Assembly (NCBI GenBank): GCA_041751425.1
Contig: JBGSXL010000033.1
Location: 16,746 to 80,745 of the forward strand
Direction: 5' to 3'
DNA length: 64,000 nt
DNA from: JAVVEG01 sp041751425
GTDB lineage: Bacteria > Pseudomonadota > Gammaproteobacteria > Pseudomonadales > Pseudohongiellaceae
Positions 52,163 through 60,403 of the stretch are shown here, piece by piece. The translations under genes were made by a program, and so were the position numbers. The first letter of the stretch is position 1. The number at the start of each line of letters is the position of its first letter. Under the pieces are notes generated by a model. The model saw only the letters and a program-made list of their open reading frames with translations. It did no database searches and had not been told where the DNA came from.

Positions 52163-53296
52163 TTATTGGTTCACCTTAGCCGCGGGATTCTCGATCTCAA
52201 ACCCATCATTTAGATACCTCTCCATCTGCAGACGAATCTCAGCATCGCGCGAAAACTCTTTCTCAAGAAATGCATACAGCGCCAATCTCGTCAGCATCTG
52301 CTGATCTGCTGGTCGCATTGCCCGCTCAAATGTCTCCATCGTGCAGGGCATATCCTCAGTGACCGATATACCTATGTCGGCATCGGCTGTAAGAATCGGC
52401 TCAAATCCCTCTTCTTCGCCTCTCAAGTTTCGTAACAGCAAAGGGCATATCGGCTGATCAGGGTGTCGAAACCAACGGAAAAACCTGGCAGACCTGCCGG
52501 CAAACCCAACATGGCTGCCTTTGTCCAGTGTCACCAATACACTGTTGTTCGCTTTTGCCGGAATGGGCGCGGCATTGGACGCGTAAGGAACCACCGCATC
52601 GGCACTGCCGGCTATCATCATGAATGGGATATTGGTGGTTGCAAAGAACCCGGGATCAAGGAAGGAACTTGGTCCCGCGATAGAAACCGCCACACTGATG
52701 CGCGGATCACGCACATCCCGATGAAAGGTAAGCAACTGGGTAGTCAGACCGCCCAGCGACAAACCAACAGCCGCAATCCGAGAGGGATCAATCATGCCAC
52801 TGAGACTATCCGCTGCGTCCTCGTTGCGAGCCAGCAACGCATCGATAACAAAAGACACATCACCGGGCTGATTGATCACGTCATTGACATTGGGGCCACC
52901 TGGCGCCCCCATGTGACTAAGCGGATAGTTCACACCCGCTATGATATAGCCCTTGGGCACCAGAAACTCGACCAGATAATCCACCTCTGCCACGGATGAC
53001 ATGAAGCCATGACTGTAAACAATCAGCGGGAAGGATTGTTCATCTTGTGTTTCGGGATACCAGACAAAGCCATTCAGTTCGCGCTCCGGGCCTCCGGCGA
53101 AATCGCCGTTTGCGTTTAATGGGCGTGATGTGTCGATTAGTGCGAGAGGTTCACGGGCAATGTCGAAGCTGCCGGGTTGGTATAGTTGGGCGCTTTGGCC
53201 TGCCTCCGGGGTGGGTTCTATTGGGTTGAGGACGTAGATTGTGGCGAGGGCCAGTACCAGGGTTAGGGTTAGGAGGGTTTTCTTTGTGCGTGTCAT
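52163..53296 (-). CDS. Exported alpha/beta hydrolase (PAF-acetylhydrolase/dienelactone-hydrolase-like)
   Basis: A 377-residue protein with an N-terminal hydrophobic signal/anchor (LLTLTLVLALATIYVL), the oxyanion segment YSHGFMSS and nucleophile Ser180 in VGLSLGGLTT. A later Asp/His pair is expected around SADAVVPYASN and LDKGSHVGFAG. The fold fits serine esterases of the PAF-AH/poly(ester)-hydrolase kind. It precedes the dnd operon end by 18 bp but belongs to no visible pathway. Confidence 0.82.
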   Translation of the reverse strand: MTRTKKTLLTLTLVLALATIYVLNPIEPTPEAGQSAQLYQPGSFDIAREPLALIDTSRPLNANGDFAGGPERELNGFVWYPETQDEQSFPLIVYSHGFMSSVAEVDYLVEFLVPKGYIIAGVNYPLSHMGAPGGPNVNDVINQPGDVSFVIDALLARNEDAADSLSGMIDPSRIAAVGLSLGGLTTQLLTFHRDVRDPRISVAVSIAGPSSFLDPGFFATTNIPFMMIAGSADAVVPYASNAAPIPAKANNSVLVTLDKGSHVGFAGRSARFFRWFRHPDQPICPLLLRNLRGEEEGFEPILTADADIGISVTEDMPCTMETFERAMRPADQQMLTRLALYAFLEKEFSRDAEIRLQMERYLNDGFEIENPAAKVNQ

Positions 53297-53314
53297 GTGG
53301 GTTTCTCTTAGGTT

Positions 53315-53689
53315 CTACTCCGATTTTACGGATTTCTCAGTAAACAAATTGCGTAAATCTGAAAATGCTTTGATGTGCCCCAACTTGTGCAGCCCATTGT
53401 CGATCAGGGATCTAACCACATCTTGAATATCTGCCTGGATACTTTGCTCCGCATAAAACTGTCGAACTAAGGCTTCGTAGAAGCGCTCATGTTCTCCAAA
53501 AAGTACGTCTCTATTAATCACATGCGTACCAGTGGGTTTCGATTCATTAATGGTTGCGGTGCGAATATCTCGAAGGGCGAGCATGATAGCTATACGAGCG
53601 ATCACATTCGGTGTGAGCCGAGTTTTGGTTTGGAGATACTGTAGTCGATCCCATGTCGTTTTACTTAGATTGATGCGTGTTGGAAACAT
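53315..53689 (-). CDS. dndE: DNA sulfur modification protein DndE
   Basis: A 124-residue protein with the DndE N-terminal core (TRINLSKTTWDRLQYLQTKT) and RIAIMLALRD. DndE binds nicked double-stranded DNA and works with DndC and DndD to place sulfur in the backbone. It is the last gene of the dndBCDE transcript, starting one base after the dndD stop. Length is normal. Confidence 0.93.
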   Translation of the reverse strand: MFPTRINLSKTTWDRLQYLQTKTRLTPNVIARIAIMLALRDIRTATINESKPTGTHVINRDVLFGEHERFYEALVRQFYAEQSIQADIQDVVRSLIDNGLHKLGHIKAFSDLRNLFTEKSVKSE

Positions 53690-53690
53690 A

Positions 53691-55688
53691 CTAACCTGCC
53701 TGCCTCATCTGCCAAAAGTAACCTTCTTCTACTGAGGTTGCGCCGACCTTGGAACTGTACTCAAGCTTGTAAGCTCGCGAAATTTCGGGCGAGAGTTCTC
53801 TATAAAACGACTCATCTACTTCCGTATCTGTAGAAAGGATAACCATTTGGTGGCTAGCCTTCGGGAAGTACCCTTCTATAAGTTTCTGTCGGTGCTTAGA
53901 ATCCAGTCTTCCAAGAGGTGTATCAACGATCATAGGAAGCTGGCGACCAGATGTTTTGGCTAAAGCCTCCAGCATTGAGATTGCGAAGATTTGTTTTTCG
54001 CCTGCTGAAATCTCATCCTTTCCGATCTTTCTACCATCCTCAGCTAGTAGTGTAACTTTGTAAGTTTTTGCATCAATACTGATCTTTAAGGACAGATCAT
54101 CCTTTCTGGCAAGTCGAGCAAAGCACTGTGTAAATTGTTCTTCAAGTTCCTTAATCTTCTTTTCTGCTGTTTGCGTAACGAATTCTGCGAGTAGATAGTT
54201 TGAGTTTCCGATATAGTTCAGAACTCGCTGTTGATCGCTTGTCTTGGAGGCTTCATCGTAAAGCTTGTCGAGCTTCTTTGCAGTCTCCAGCGCTTGAAAT
54301 GCTAATGCTTTTGCTTCGGATTTCAGCGCAGCCATCTCAGCCTCATGCGCTCCAAGTTGGTGTTGAATACGCTGGAAATTCTCAAAATCATCTTTAATAA
54401 TTGCATCGTCAGGTGCACGAGCTAAGGCTGCAATGATTTCATCTATGCGTTGTTCCGTGCTTTCGATACTTTCAAAGAGTTCAGTAGTTTGCTTCGACTG
54501 CTTTTTTGCAGTTTCATAAGTTGCGAACAGGTTACCAGCCTGGCTTGGAGTTAGATCGTGAATGATCACGTCCAAGCCTTTTGAAGCCGTAATACTTTTT
54601 AGTACCGATCCCGTTTGAGACTTGAGAAGCTTCAAATCCTCTTTACTCATTTCACCAGTCAAGCTTTTTACCAGAGCAGCAAAGGCATCTTCTATAACTC
54701 TAGACTCTTGAGTTGAGCGGGAGGATTCCAGATCGATATTAATTTGTGCGAGCGTGCGATTCGCAAACTCTTCAGCTAAAGTGAAAGGAGCTGCGTCTGC
54801 AAGATGTGAGGATGCCTGAACAGCCAGTGAATTGCGGGTTTCATTCAAGTTATCTAGCTCGCGCTCCAGTTCTTTACGAGGAGTCGAGAAGAGTGCACCT
54901 CTGTCGTCAAGGAGTTTTCGGATCTGTTCCGCCAACATTCTCTTTTCAGCGATTTGAGCAGCCTTGCTAGATATTTCTTGTTGGATTTTCTCTATGTTTC
55001 GTCGAGCACCTTCCAGTGCCTGATGCTGGTTGTTGATTTCACTATCTATTCCAGCACTCACAGAGCTTCGCACGAGTTGCCGATTTAGAACGGTTAGATC
55101 TCCCGAAAGACGTTCGACGATGTCTAAACCAAGCAGATTCTTGATTGAGTGCTCCAAGACAGATCCGCCCGTGTTGTCAGCAAGTTGAGCGATCTTCTCT
55201 CCGTCAAAGAAAAATAAATCGGAAACCCCTATCGGGATTAATTCATTGAGGAAATTCTGTGCTTGCTCCTGATTAAGCCCCTTAATCGGATCTCCATTCT
55301 CGAGAATTCGAAGGTATTCTTTGATTTTGTTCTTCTTGAGCTCCCAGCTTCGCACAATGTGATACGAACTCTCTATTCCCAATTTAGCATACTTGAATAC
55401 AAGCTCTACCGAGGCGCTCTGAGCGAATCTGTTCGCACCTTTTCCTCTATGGAGTGATTCCTGAAGATGCTCCTCATATTCTTTGACGGAGACCCGTAGA
55501 CCTAATGCAGCTCTGCCATACAGAGCGAGGCGCACTCCGCTCAATATGCTAGTTTTGCCCGCACCATTCAGACCACCAAATAGTGTAATGGGTCTGGATT
55601 TTCCATAACGAACTCTTGGAGCGAGATCAAACTCGTGCCTATCAGCATAGACTCGATAATTTGTGAGAATAAGTTTATCAATAAGCAT
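53691..55688 (-). CDS. dndD: DNA sulfur modification protein DndD (SMC-like ATPase)
   Basis: A 665-residue ATPase with Walker A GGLNGAGKTS (38-47), two long coiled-coil stretches (about 210-540), the ABC/SMC signature ISAGEKQ (near 562) and Walker B LPMIVDTPLGRLD (near 585). DndD supplies ATP-driven structural change to the DndCDE modification complex. No CxxC hook is seen at the apex. The start overlaps the dndC stop by one base. Confidence 0.94.
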   Translation of the reverse strand: MLIDKLILTNYRVYADRHEFDLAPRVRYGKSRPITLFGGLNGAGKTSILSGVRLALYGRAALGLRVSVKEYEEHLQESLHRGKGANRFAQSASVELVFKYAKLGIESSYHIVRSWELKKNKIKEYLRILENGDPIKGLNQEQAQNFLNELIPIGVSDLFFFDGEKIAQLADNTGGSVLEHSIKNLLGLDIVERLSGDLTVLNRQLVRSSVSAGIDSEINNQHQALEGARRNIEKIQQEISSKAAQIAEKRMLAEQIRKLLDDRGALFSTPRKELERELDNLNETRNSLAVQASSHLADAAPFTLAEEFANRTLAQINIDLESSRSTQESRVIEDAFAALVKSLTGEMSKEDLKLLKSQTGSVLKSITASKGLDVIIHDLTPSQAGNLFATYETAKKQSKQTTELFESIESTEQRIDEIIAALARAPDDAIIKDDFENFQRIQHQLGAHEAEMAALKSEAKALAFQALETAKKLDKLYDEASKTSDQQRVLNYIGNSNYLLAEFVTQTAEKKIKELEEQFTQCFARLARKDDLSLKISIDAKTYKVTLLAEDGRKIGKDEISAGEKQIFAISMLEALAKTSGRQLPMIVDTPLGRLDSKHRQKLIEGYFPKASHQMVILSTDTEVDESFYRELSPEISRAYKLEYSSKVGATSVEEGYFWQMRQAG

Positions 55689-57208
55689 TAGTTAAGAAAC
55701 TCCGAAAATTCTTCCCTGACTTCTTCGGAAAATGTCTTCCCAAGCTTACGCAGCTCCGTATTCCGGGCATTAATAGATTCCAAATCATCCCAATCCTGGC
55801 GCAGAATAGTCTCCAGTTTCTGAAGAATACCTCTGCGATTACCTAATCCAGATATCTGCAGTTCCGCTTCCATTAGCTTACGAATCAAAGGAGCTGGAAC
55901 TTTATATTTGTCAGACAATGACTCTAGTGTTTGAGAATCGGCTTTTGTAAAGGCGCCAGCGTCATTCTCAACCCAGTCAAGGTCTTCACCGTAGACTTCG
56001 CGATATATTCGGGGAAGCGTGTCTTCCCAATCGGGTTCATTGGGATCGCGCAACCATTCGCGTCGGATCATGTGCAACTCCGGCTTTGTAATCAGCTCAA
56101 TATCTCGTCCATTGTCGCGAATTGTTTTCTCCATGCTTAGAAGTTCTTTGAGAAACTCCTGTCTGGTGCTTAACCAGTAGGGCCCCGGAATATGTCGCAC
56201 ATGCGAAATACTGTCGTCGCTTATGTCGCCGCTGTTATATGTCACTCGACCAGTACGACGCCTGAAATTCCGATACTGCGCTGAATTCTCTGGCTGCCTG
56301 GATTGATATAACTTGTTTCTGAAACTTAGAAGCGGAGCCATCCAATTGGCTCCACTCTCAATCAAACCGTGTAGAGCTTTCTCATCAGTTACTACTGTGC
56401 ATGTCCAACAACCAAAGCGGCTGTTCCCACATGATGGAGTGCTCGTGTCGATAACAACAGGGCACTCTCCTTGCGCAGAACCTTTGTATAGTTCAAAGAG
56501 TTCCTGATTAGAATCACCCCATGGGCAGGGAGCGCTCATTAAGTACATCCACACTTCGTCTGCCGACCAATCCTCAATAGGCATATAAGTGTAAGCATTC
56601 GGCAGAGAAGTATGCCGGCTTAGTGCTGAACCATCGATGCGGTGCTTAGCTATGACTTGAGCTCGTGAATTGCTTTCCTGACTTCTCGATCCGAGTACGA
56701 CCACAGCCTCACCATAGGTTGCTACCTTGTCTAAGATGAAAGCGCTAACTGGATTGATCTTCATTCGTTCCGTACACCACCTGAAAGTCTGGTTCGGAGC
56801 CGGGTAACCCCTCCCGATAAGATTGACCCAAAACGTTTGATCTGTGTCGGGAACTACGGGGTGTGCGGTAATAGGCAGTTTGTCCCGCGCAGCAGACTTG
56901 TTGATCAAACCTAGTACTCGCTTGATCATATCAACTACAACTGGGGTTTCTACGAGTGTGTCGGATGAGACGACATAGATATGCTTTTTCCGCTTGGCTG
57001 CCGGTAGTTCCGCTATTGCACAGTAAATTAGGGATAGGACGCAGGTGGAGTCTTTGCCACCACTGAAACCAATAATCCAGGGGCGATCATCGGAGAGATA
57101 TATGGACTGGATTTCACCTAAAAGGTCGATTAAGGGGCGTCCCGCCAAGGCAAGATCTCGAATCATTGAGACATGTTTGGGGTAGATGAATTTATTTGAT
57201 TCGCTCAT
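55688..57208 (-). CDS. dndC: DNA sulfur modification protein DndC (PP-loop sulfurtransferase)
   Basis: A 506-residue PAPS-reductase-like enzyme with PP-loop SGGKDS (49-54) and candidate Fe-S ligands C145 (FRWCTER), C260, C267 and C270 (SCGNSRFGCWTC). DndC adenylates the DNA phosphate and passes sulfur from a cysteine desulfurase. It overlaps dndB by ATGA. No dndA is present in this locus, so a general desulfurase such as IscS would have to supply the sulfur. Confidence 0.95.
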   Translation of the reverse strand: MSESNKFIYPKHVSMIRDLALAGRPLIDLLGEIQSIYLSDDRPWIIGFSGGKDSTCVLSLIYCAIAELPAAKRKKHIYVVSSDTLVETPVVVDMIKRVLGLINKSAARDKLPITAHPVVPDTDQTFWVNLIGRGYPAPNQTFRWCTERMKINPVSAFILDKVATYGEAVVVLGSRSQESNSRAQVIAKHRIDGSALSRHTSLPNAYTYMPIEDWSADEVWMYLMSAPCPWGDSNQELFELYKGSAQGECPVVIDTSTPSCGNSRFGCWTCTVVTDEKALHGLIESGANWMAPLLSFRNKLYQSRQPENSAQYRNFRRRTGRVTYNSGDISDDSISHVRHIPGPYWLSTRQEFLKELLSMEKTIRDNGRDIELITKPELHMIRREWLRDPNEPDWEDTLPRIYREVYGEDLDWVENDAGAFTKADSQTLESLSDKYKVPAPLIRKLMEAELQISGLGNRRGILQKLETILRQDWDDLESINARNTELRKLGKTFSEEVREEFSEFLN

Positions 57209-58287
57209 TTAAGGAACGCATCCTCGTGCTCTTGTTCTGTGGGAGTTAAAGGGATGCACAACTGAGATTTTATGTAGTTTACGGTTAGTATGACGCTGGT
57301 TCTTGCTTTGCTTATACGGCCATGATGCATTGCTCTTCCTTCCCAATCGCTGTTTGATCGAGCCCAGTCAATTTTACTAAGCTTAGTCAAGACTTTTTTC
57401 CATTGACTGGGCGGTCGAACGATCAAGTTTGTTCCAATTTCACCCATTGCTTGCAGAGTTACACCATGCGCGTGAATATATTGCTCCCTCAGTTCAGCGG
57501 TAGATACTCGCTTTTCAAACGCTAATTGCCAATCTGGCATATTACTGACAACCTCCGTCCAATAGTCTGCGGCCAACTGCGTTTCATTATCGTCTATGTG
57601 GTCATGCTTCCCCTTGGAGAGTAAAGATTTTGAGGCATTCTTTATTGCACTTAGCGTGAATAATTTCGTACTTCGGTTTGAAATGCTGGATTTCTCTAGT
57701 TCTGTTAATCGCGAAAAGGCGGCAACTTTCTGCGTCATTGATCTAGCTAGCTCTGCTACTGAATCCCTACGGTCATAAAGTGTGCTAATAGAGTCGCTGG
57801 GACGAACGGCATGCTTATTCAAGTCTGCAAACATTTGTTGACTACGTTGAAGACCTTCGTCTATAAAGAAGAGCACAGGTATATTGTCATAACCTAACTC
57901 CGGAGACTCCTGAATTGCTTGCTCTATTGCTGCTCTACGATGCTGACCGTCATTGATCAGAATTCTGGCATCCATTGGAATTCGCAGCTGCCCAAGGTTT
58001 TGTCCAAGCCCCGTATCTGTTGATGGCTCGAAACTAACCTGAGCATCGACAGATGCCGTAATTGCTGAGAGGGTATAGCTTTTAGAATTGTCTAACAAAT
58101 AGGCTACAATTTCTGGTATGCGTGATCGATTCAATGTCCTTTGGGCTCGGAGCTCTGGAGGTACTTCTTCTCCATCAAAAACAAAGAGTTTCGGGATAAG
58201 CCGTAATGGACACATTGCAACGTAGCAAGGTCGGCCTGCTTGATGCCCACGAGCAGCAGGAAATGTGTGACTGAAGTCACTGTTCAT
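57205..58287 (-). CDS. dndB: DNA sulfur modification protein DndB (DGQHR domain)
   Basis: A 360-residue protein with the DGQHR motif in INDGQHRRAA (113-117). In characterised systems DndB represses the dnd operon and tunes modification density. It is first in the operon. ATG 58287 (MNSDFSHTFPAARGHQAGRP) gives the normal DndB N-terminus; the frame stays open 17 codons further upstream to 58338. A hairpin with a T run on the minus strand lies about 85 bp ahead. Confidence 0.93.
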   Translation of the reverse strand: MNSDFSHTFPAARGHQAGRPCYVAMCPLRLIPKLFVFDGEEVPPELRAQRTLNRSRIPEIVAYLLDNSKSYTLSAITASVDAQVSFEPSTDTGLGQNLGQLRIPMDARILINDGQHRRAAIEQAIQESPELGYDNIPVLFFIDEGLQRSQQMFADLNKHAVRPSDSISTLYDRRDSVAELARSMTQKVAAFSRLTELEKSSISNRSTKLFTLSAIKNASKSLLSKGKHDHIDDNETQLAADYWTEVVSNMPDWQLAFEKRVSTAELREQYIHAHGVTLQAMGEIGTNLIVRPPSQWKKVLTKLSKIDWARSNSDWEGRAMHHGRISKARTSVILTVNYIKSQLCIPLTPTEQEHEDAFLK

Positions 58288-58369
58288 AATTTCACCATGA
58301 AAAGGACTGGAAGTTAATTTTAAAAGGAAGTCTATCATTGAATAATATGACTTCCAACACCTAGGAACA

Positions 58370-58393
58370 AAAAAATCTGATTTTTTTAATCAG
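58370..58393 (-). promoter_or_regulatory. Terminator-like hairpin in the dndB leader
   Basis: On the minus strand CTGATT, an A5 loop, AATCAG and then ATTTTTTTG form a short hairpin followed by seven T residues, 83 bp ahead of the dndB start. It could be an attenuator of the dnd operon or the end of an upstream RNA. The stem is only 6 bp and AT-rich, so the call is tentative. The rest of 58288-58576 has no gene I can support. Confidence 0.4.
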
Positions 58394-58576
58394 CATGTGC
58401 CAGACCATGGAGGCTATGGACAACGAAGTTAATCAAACAATTTAAAGAATAGTAGCTTTTGGGAAATTTGCTCTTCTATTCCTGAACGCTTCAGCCGGCA
58501 TGGATTGCTCTCGCCTATATTCCGCCGGGAACTAACCACCACAACACAAAGACTCACATTAGAGAATGAGAAATTT

Positions 58577-60334
58577 ATGGAAATCAAGACTGACCCAGTC
58601 AATTTAGAAACACTTTTTAGCGGATATGCAACCAAGTATATGGTGCCAGATTATCAGCGAGACTATTCTTGGACTTCGGATCAGGTTGATGAGTTATGGA
58701 CGGATATAATTACTTCTTTGAAAACGGATTCAGAATACTTTATGGGAGCCATAGTTCTGAATCGTCAAGAAGCTGAAGATCACTACGAAATTGTAGATGG
58801 GCAACAACGGCTTTCGACTTTTACTATACTTTTTTCTGTTGTGGCGTCATTAGCTAAAGCTTTCAAAGACAATTCGCAAGTATTCCCAAATTGCATAAGA
58901 ACCACTGAGAACTTAAGTATAGCTGCTAAAGTAGAAAAGATGGCGATGGATCGTCTTTACTATACAAGTGAACCCGATAATTACTTCTTAATTATTAACA
59001 AAAAGGATAGGGAAACGTTCAGCGCAGTAATCAAAGACCTAAACACTGTTATTCTCACAGAGCAAGAATTGAAAATTATCTCCAACGAGTCAAGGGTGAA
59101 GAAAACAAGGAAGTTATTCTTTAAATCAGTCCTAGATCACTTTGGATCTCATGAGAATGCCATTGAACAGCTTTACAAAACTTTGGTTCATTTCATCAAA
59201 AGGTTGAAATTTATTCGTATTATCGTATCCAGCGATATAGACGCATTTCTATTATTCGAATCCCTAAACTCCAAGGGAATGGATCTTAGCATTGCTGATC
59301 TTGTGAAAAATAAACTACTAATGATAGGTGCTAACACAAATGATAGTAGGGAAGCTGTATTAGGGAACTGGGATTTTATGGTCTCAAACATAGAAGGAAA
59401 ATCTAGGATAAGTTCTGTGGATTACCTGCGGACGTACTGGATTAGTTTTCCTGGCAAAAATACTACAAAGAAGGAGTTGTATAAGAATATAAAAACTTAC
59501 CTTACAAGTGGTAGCAACAATGTATTAGAGTTCTCGAGAGATCTTTCTAAAAAATCTGCAACTTTTGCTGCCCTGACCGATAAATCTTTAATTTGGCCTG
59601 AGTCGCAGCACAAGAAAGAGGGTCTCTATAAGGTGATGGGCGAGTTGAATGTCCTCAAATATACACTTTGTCATCCAGTTATCTTGTATGCAACGTGCGA
59701 AAGACCAAATGACGCTGAAATAATCGCAAGGCTCTCATTATCATTTCTCTTTAGATGGGTAACTATCGGGAATTTTTATGTTGGCAAGGCTTTCGATGTA
59801 TTTGCGCACGTTCTTCTCGCACTGAAGAATGATGAATCATTAGAAAGCGTTATTGCTCCGTTTAGCACAGAAAAAGATCGTATAAGCGATGAAGAGTTTG
59901 AAAGAGCATTTAGAGTCTTTAGAACCCAAGATAATACAGTTGCCAAATATGTGTTAGGACGAATCCACGCTCACGAGAAATCCTATCAGCTGATACCGGC
60001 TTTCAATGAACTCCATTTGGAGCATGTTCTACCGCAGCAGACTTCAAAATGGCATACTGCAGAGGGTTTCGAACTTTTAGCTGGAACGAATTATGAGGAT
60101 TGGATATACCATATCGGTAACCTGACTTTGCTGGCAAAGGATGCAAATATGTCGGTGCAGAATAAGGTTTTTGAGGATAAAGTCGATGCATACTCCGAGT
60201 CACCATTTGCAATGACTAGCGCTATAGGCATACGACATGCATTAGACAGTAGGTCTTGGTCTCCAGATTGGATTAACGAAAGAGCGGAAGCATGGGCTAA
60301 AATCGCACCAAAGATTTGGAGTATGGATCCATAG
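58577..60334 (+). CDS. DUF262/DUF1524 protein (SspE/GmrSD-type), candidate phosphorothioation-dependent effector
   Basis: A 585-residue protein divergent from dndB. The N-terminal DUF262 domain has VPDYQRDYSW (23-32) and IVDGQQRLSTF (72-82), the nucleotide-binding motif of the family. The C-terminal DUF1524 domain (about 480-540) shows LEHVLPQQ, HIGNLTLLAKDAN and SVQNKVFEDK, matching the HxxP...GNLxLL...N...F..K nuclease pattern. Single-chain DUF262-DUF1524 proteins include SspE, which senses phosphorothioate DNA and nicks phage DNA, and the type IV enzymes GmrSD and BrxU. The gene is visibly more AT-rich than the chromosomal flanks. ATG 58577 is chosen over 58505, whose extra residues lack family resemblance. 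The role with Dnd is inferred. Confidence 0.82.
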   Translation: MEIKTDPVNLETLFSGYATKYMVPDYQRDYSWTSDQVDELWTDIITSLKTDSEYFMGAIVLNRQEAEDHYEIVDGQQRLSTFTILFSVVASLAKAFKDNSQVFPNCIRTTENLSIAAKVEKMAMDRLYYTSEPDNYFLIINKKDRETFSAVIKDLNTVILTEQELKIISNESRVKKTRKLFFKSVLDHFGSHENAIEQLYKTLVHFIKRLKFIRIIVSSDIDAFLLFESLNSKGMDLSIADLVKNKLLMIGANTNDSREAVLGNWDFMVSNIEGKSRISSVDYLRTYWISFPGKNTTKKELYKNIKTYLTSGSNNVLEFSRDLSKKSATFAALTDKSLIWPESQHKKEGLYKVMGELNVLKYTLCHPVILYATCERPNDAEIIARLSLSFLFRWVTIGNFYVGKAFDVFAHVLLALKNDESLESVIAPFSTEKDRISDEEFERAFRVFRTQDNTVAKYVLGRIHAHEKSYQLIPAFNELHLEHVLPQQTSKWHTAEGFELLAGTNYEDWIYHIGNLTLLAKDANMSVQNKVFEDKVDAYSESPFAMTSAIGIRHALDSRSWSPDWINERAEAWAKIAPKIWSMDP

Positions 60335-60403
60335 GCTTTACTGCGAATCGGGCGCAATGCTTTTGCGAAGGAAAGTAGCATTAAACCTTCGCTGCTGATC
60401 TAG

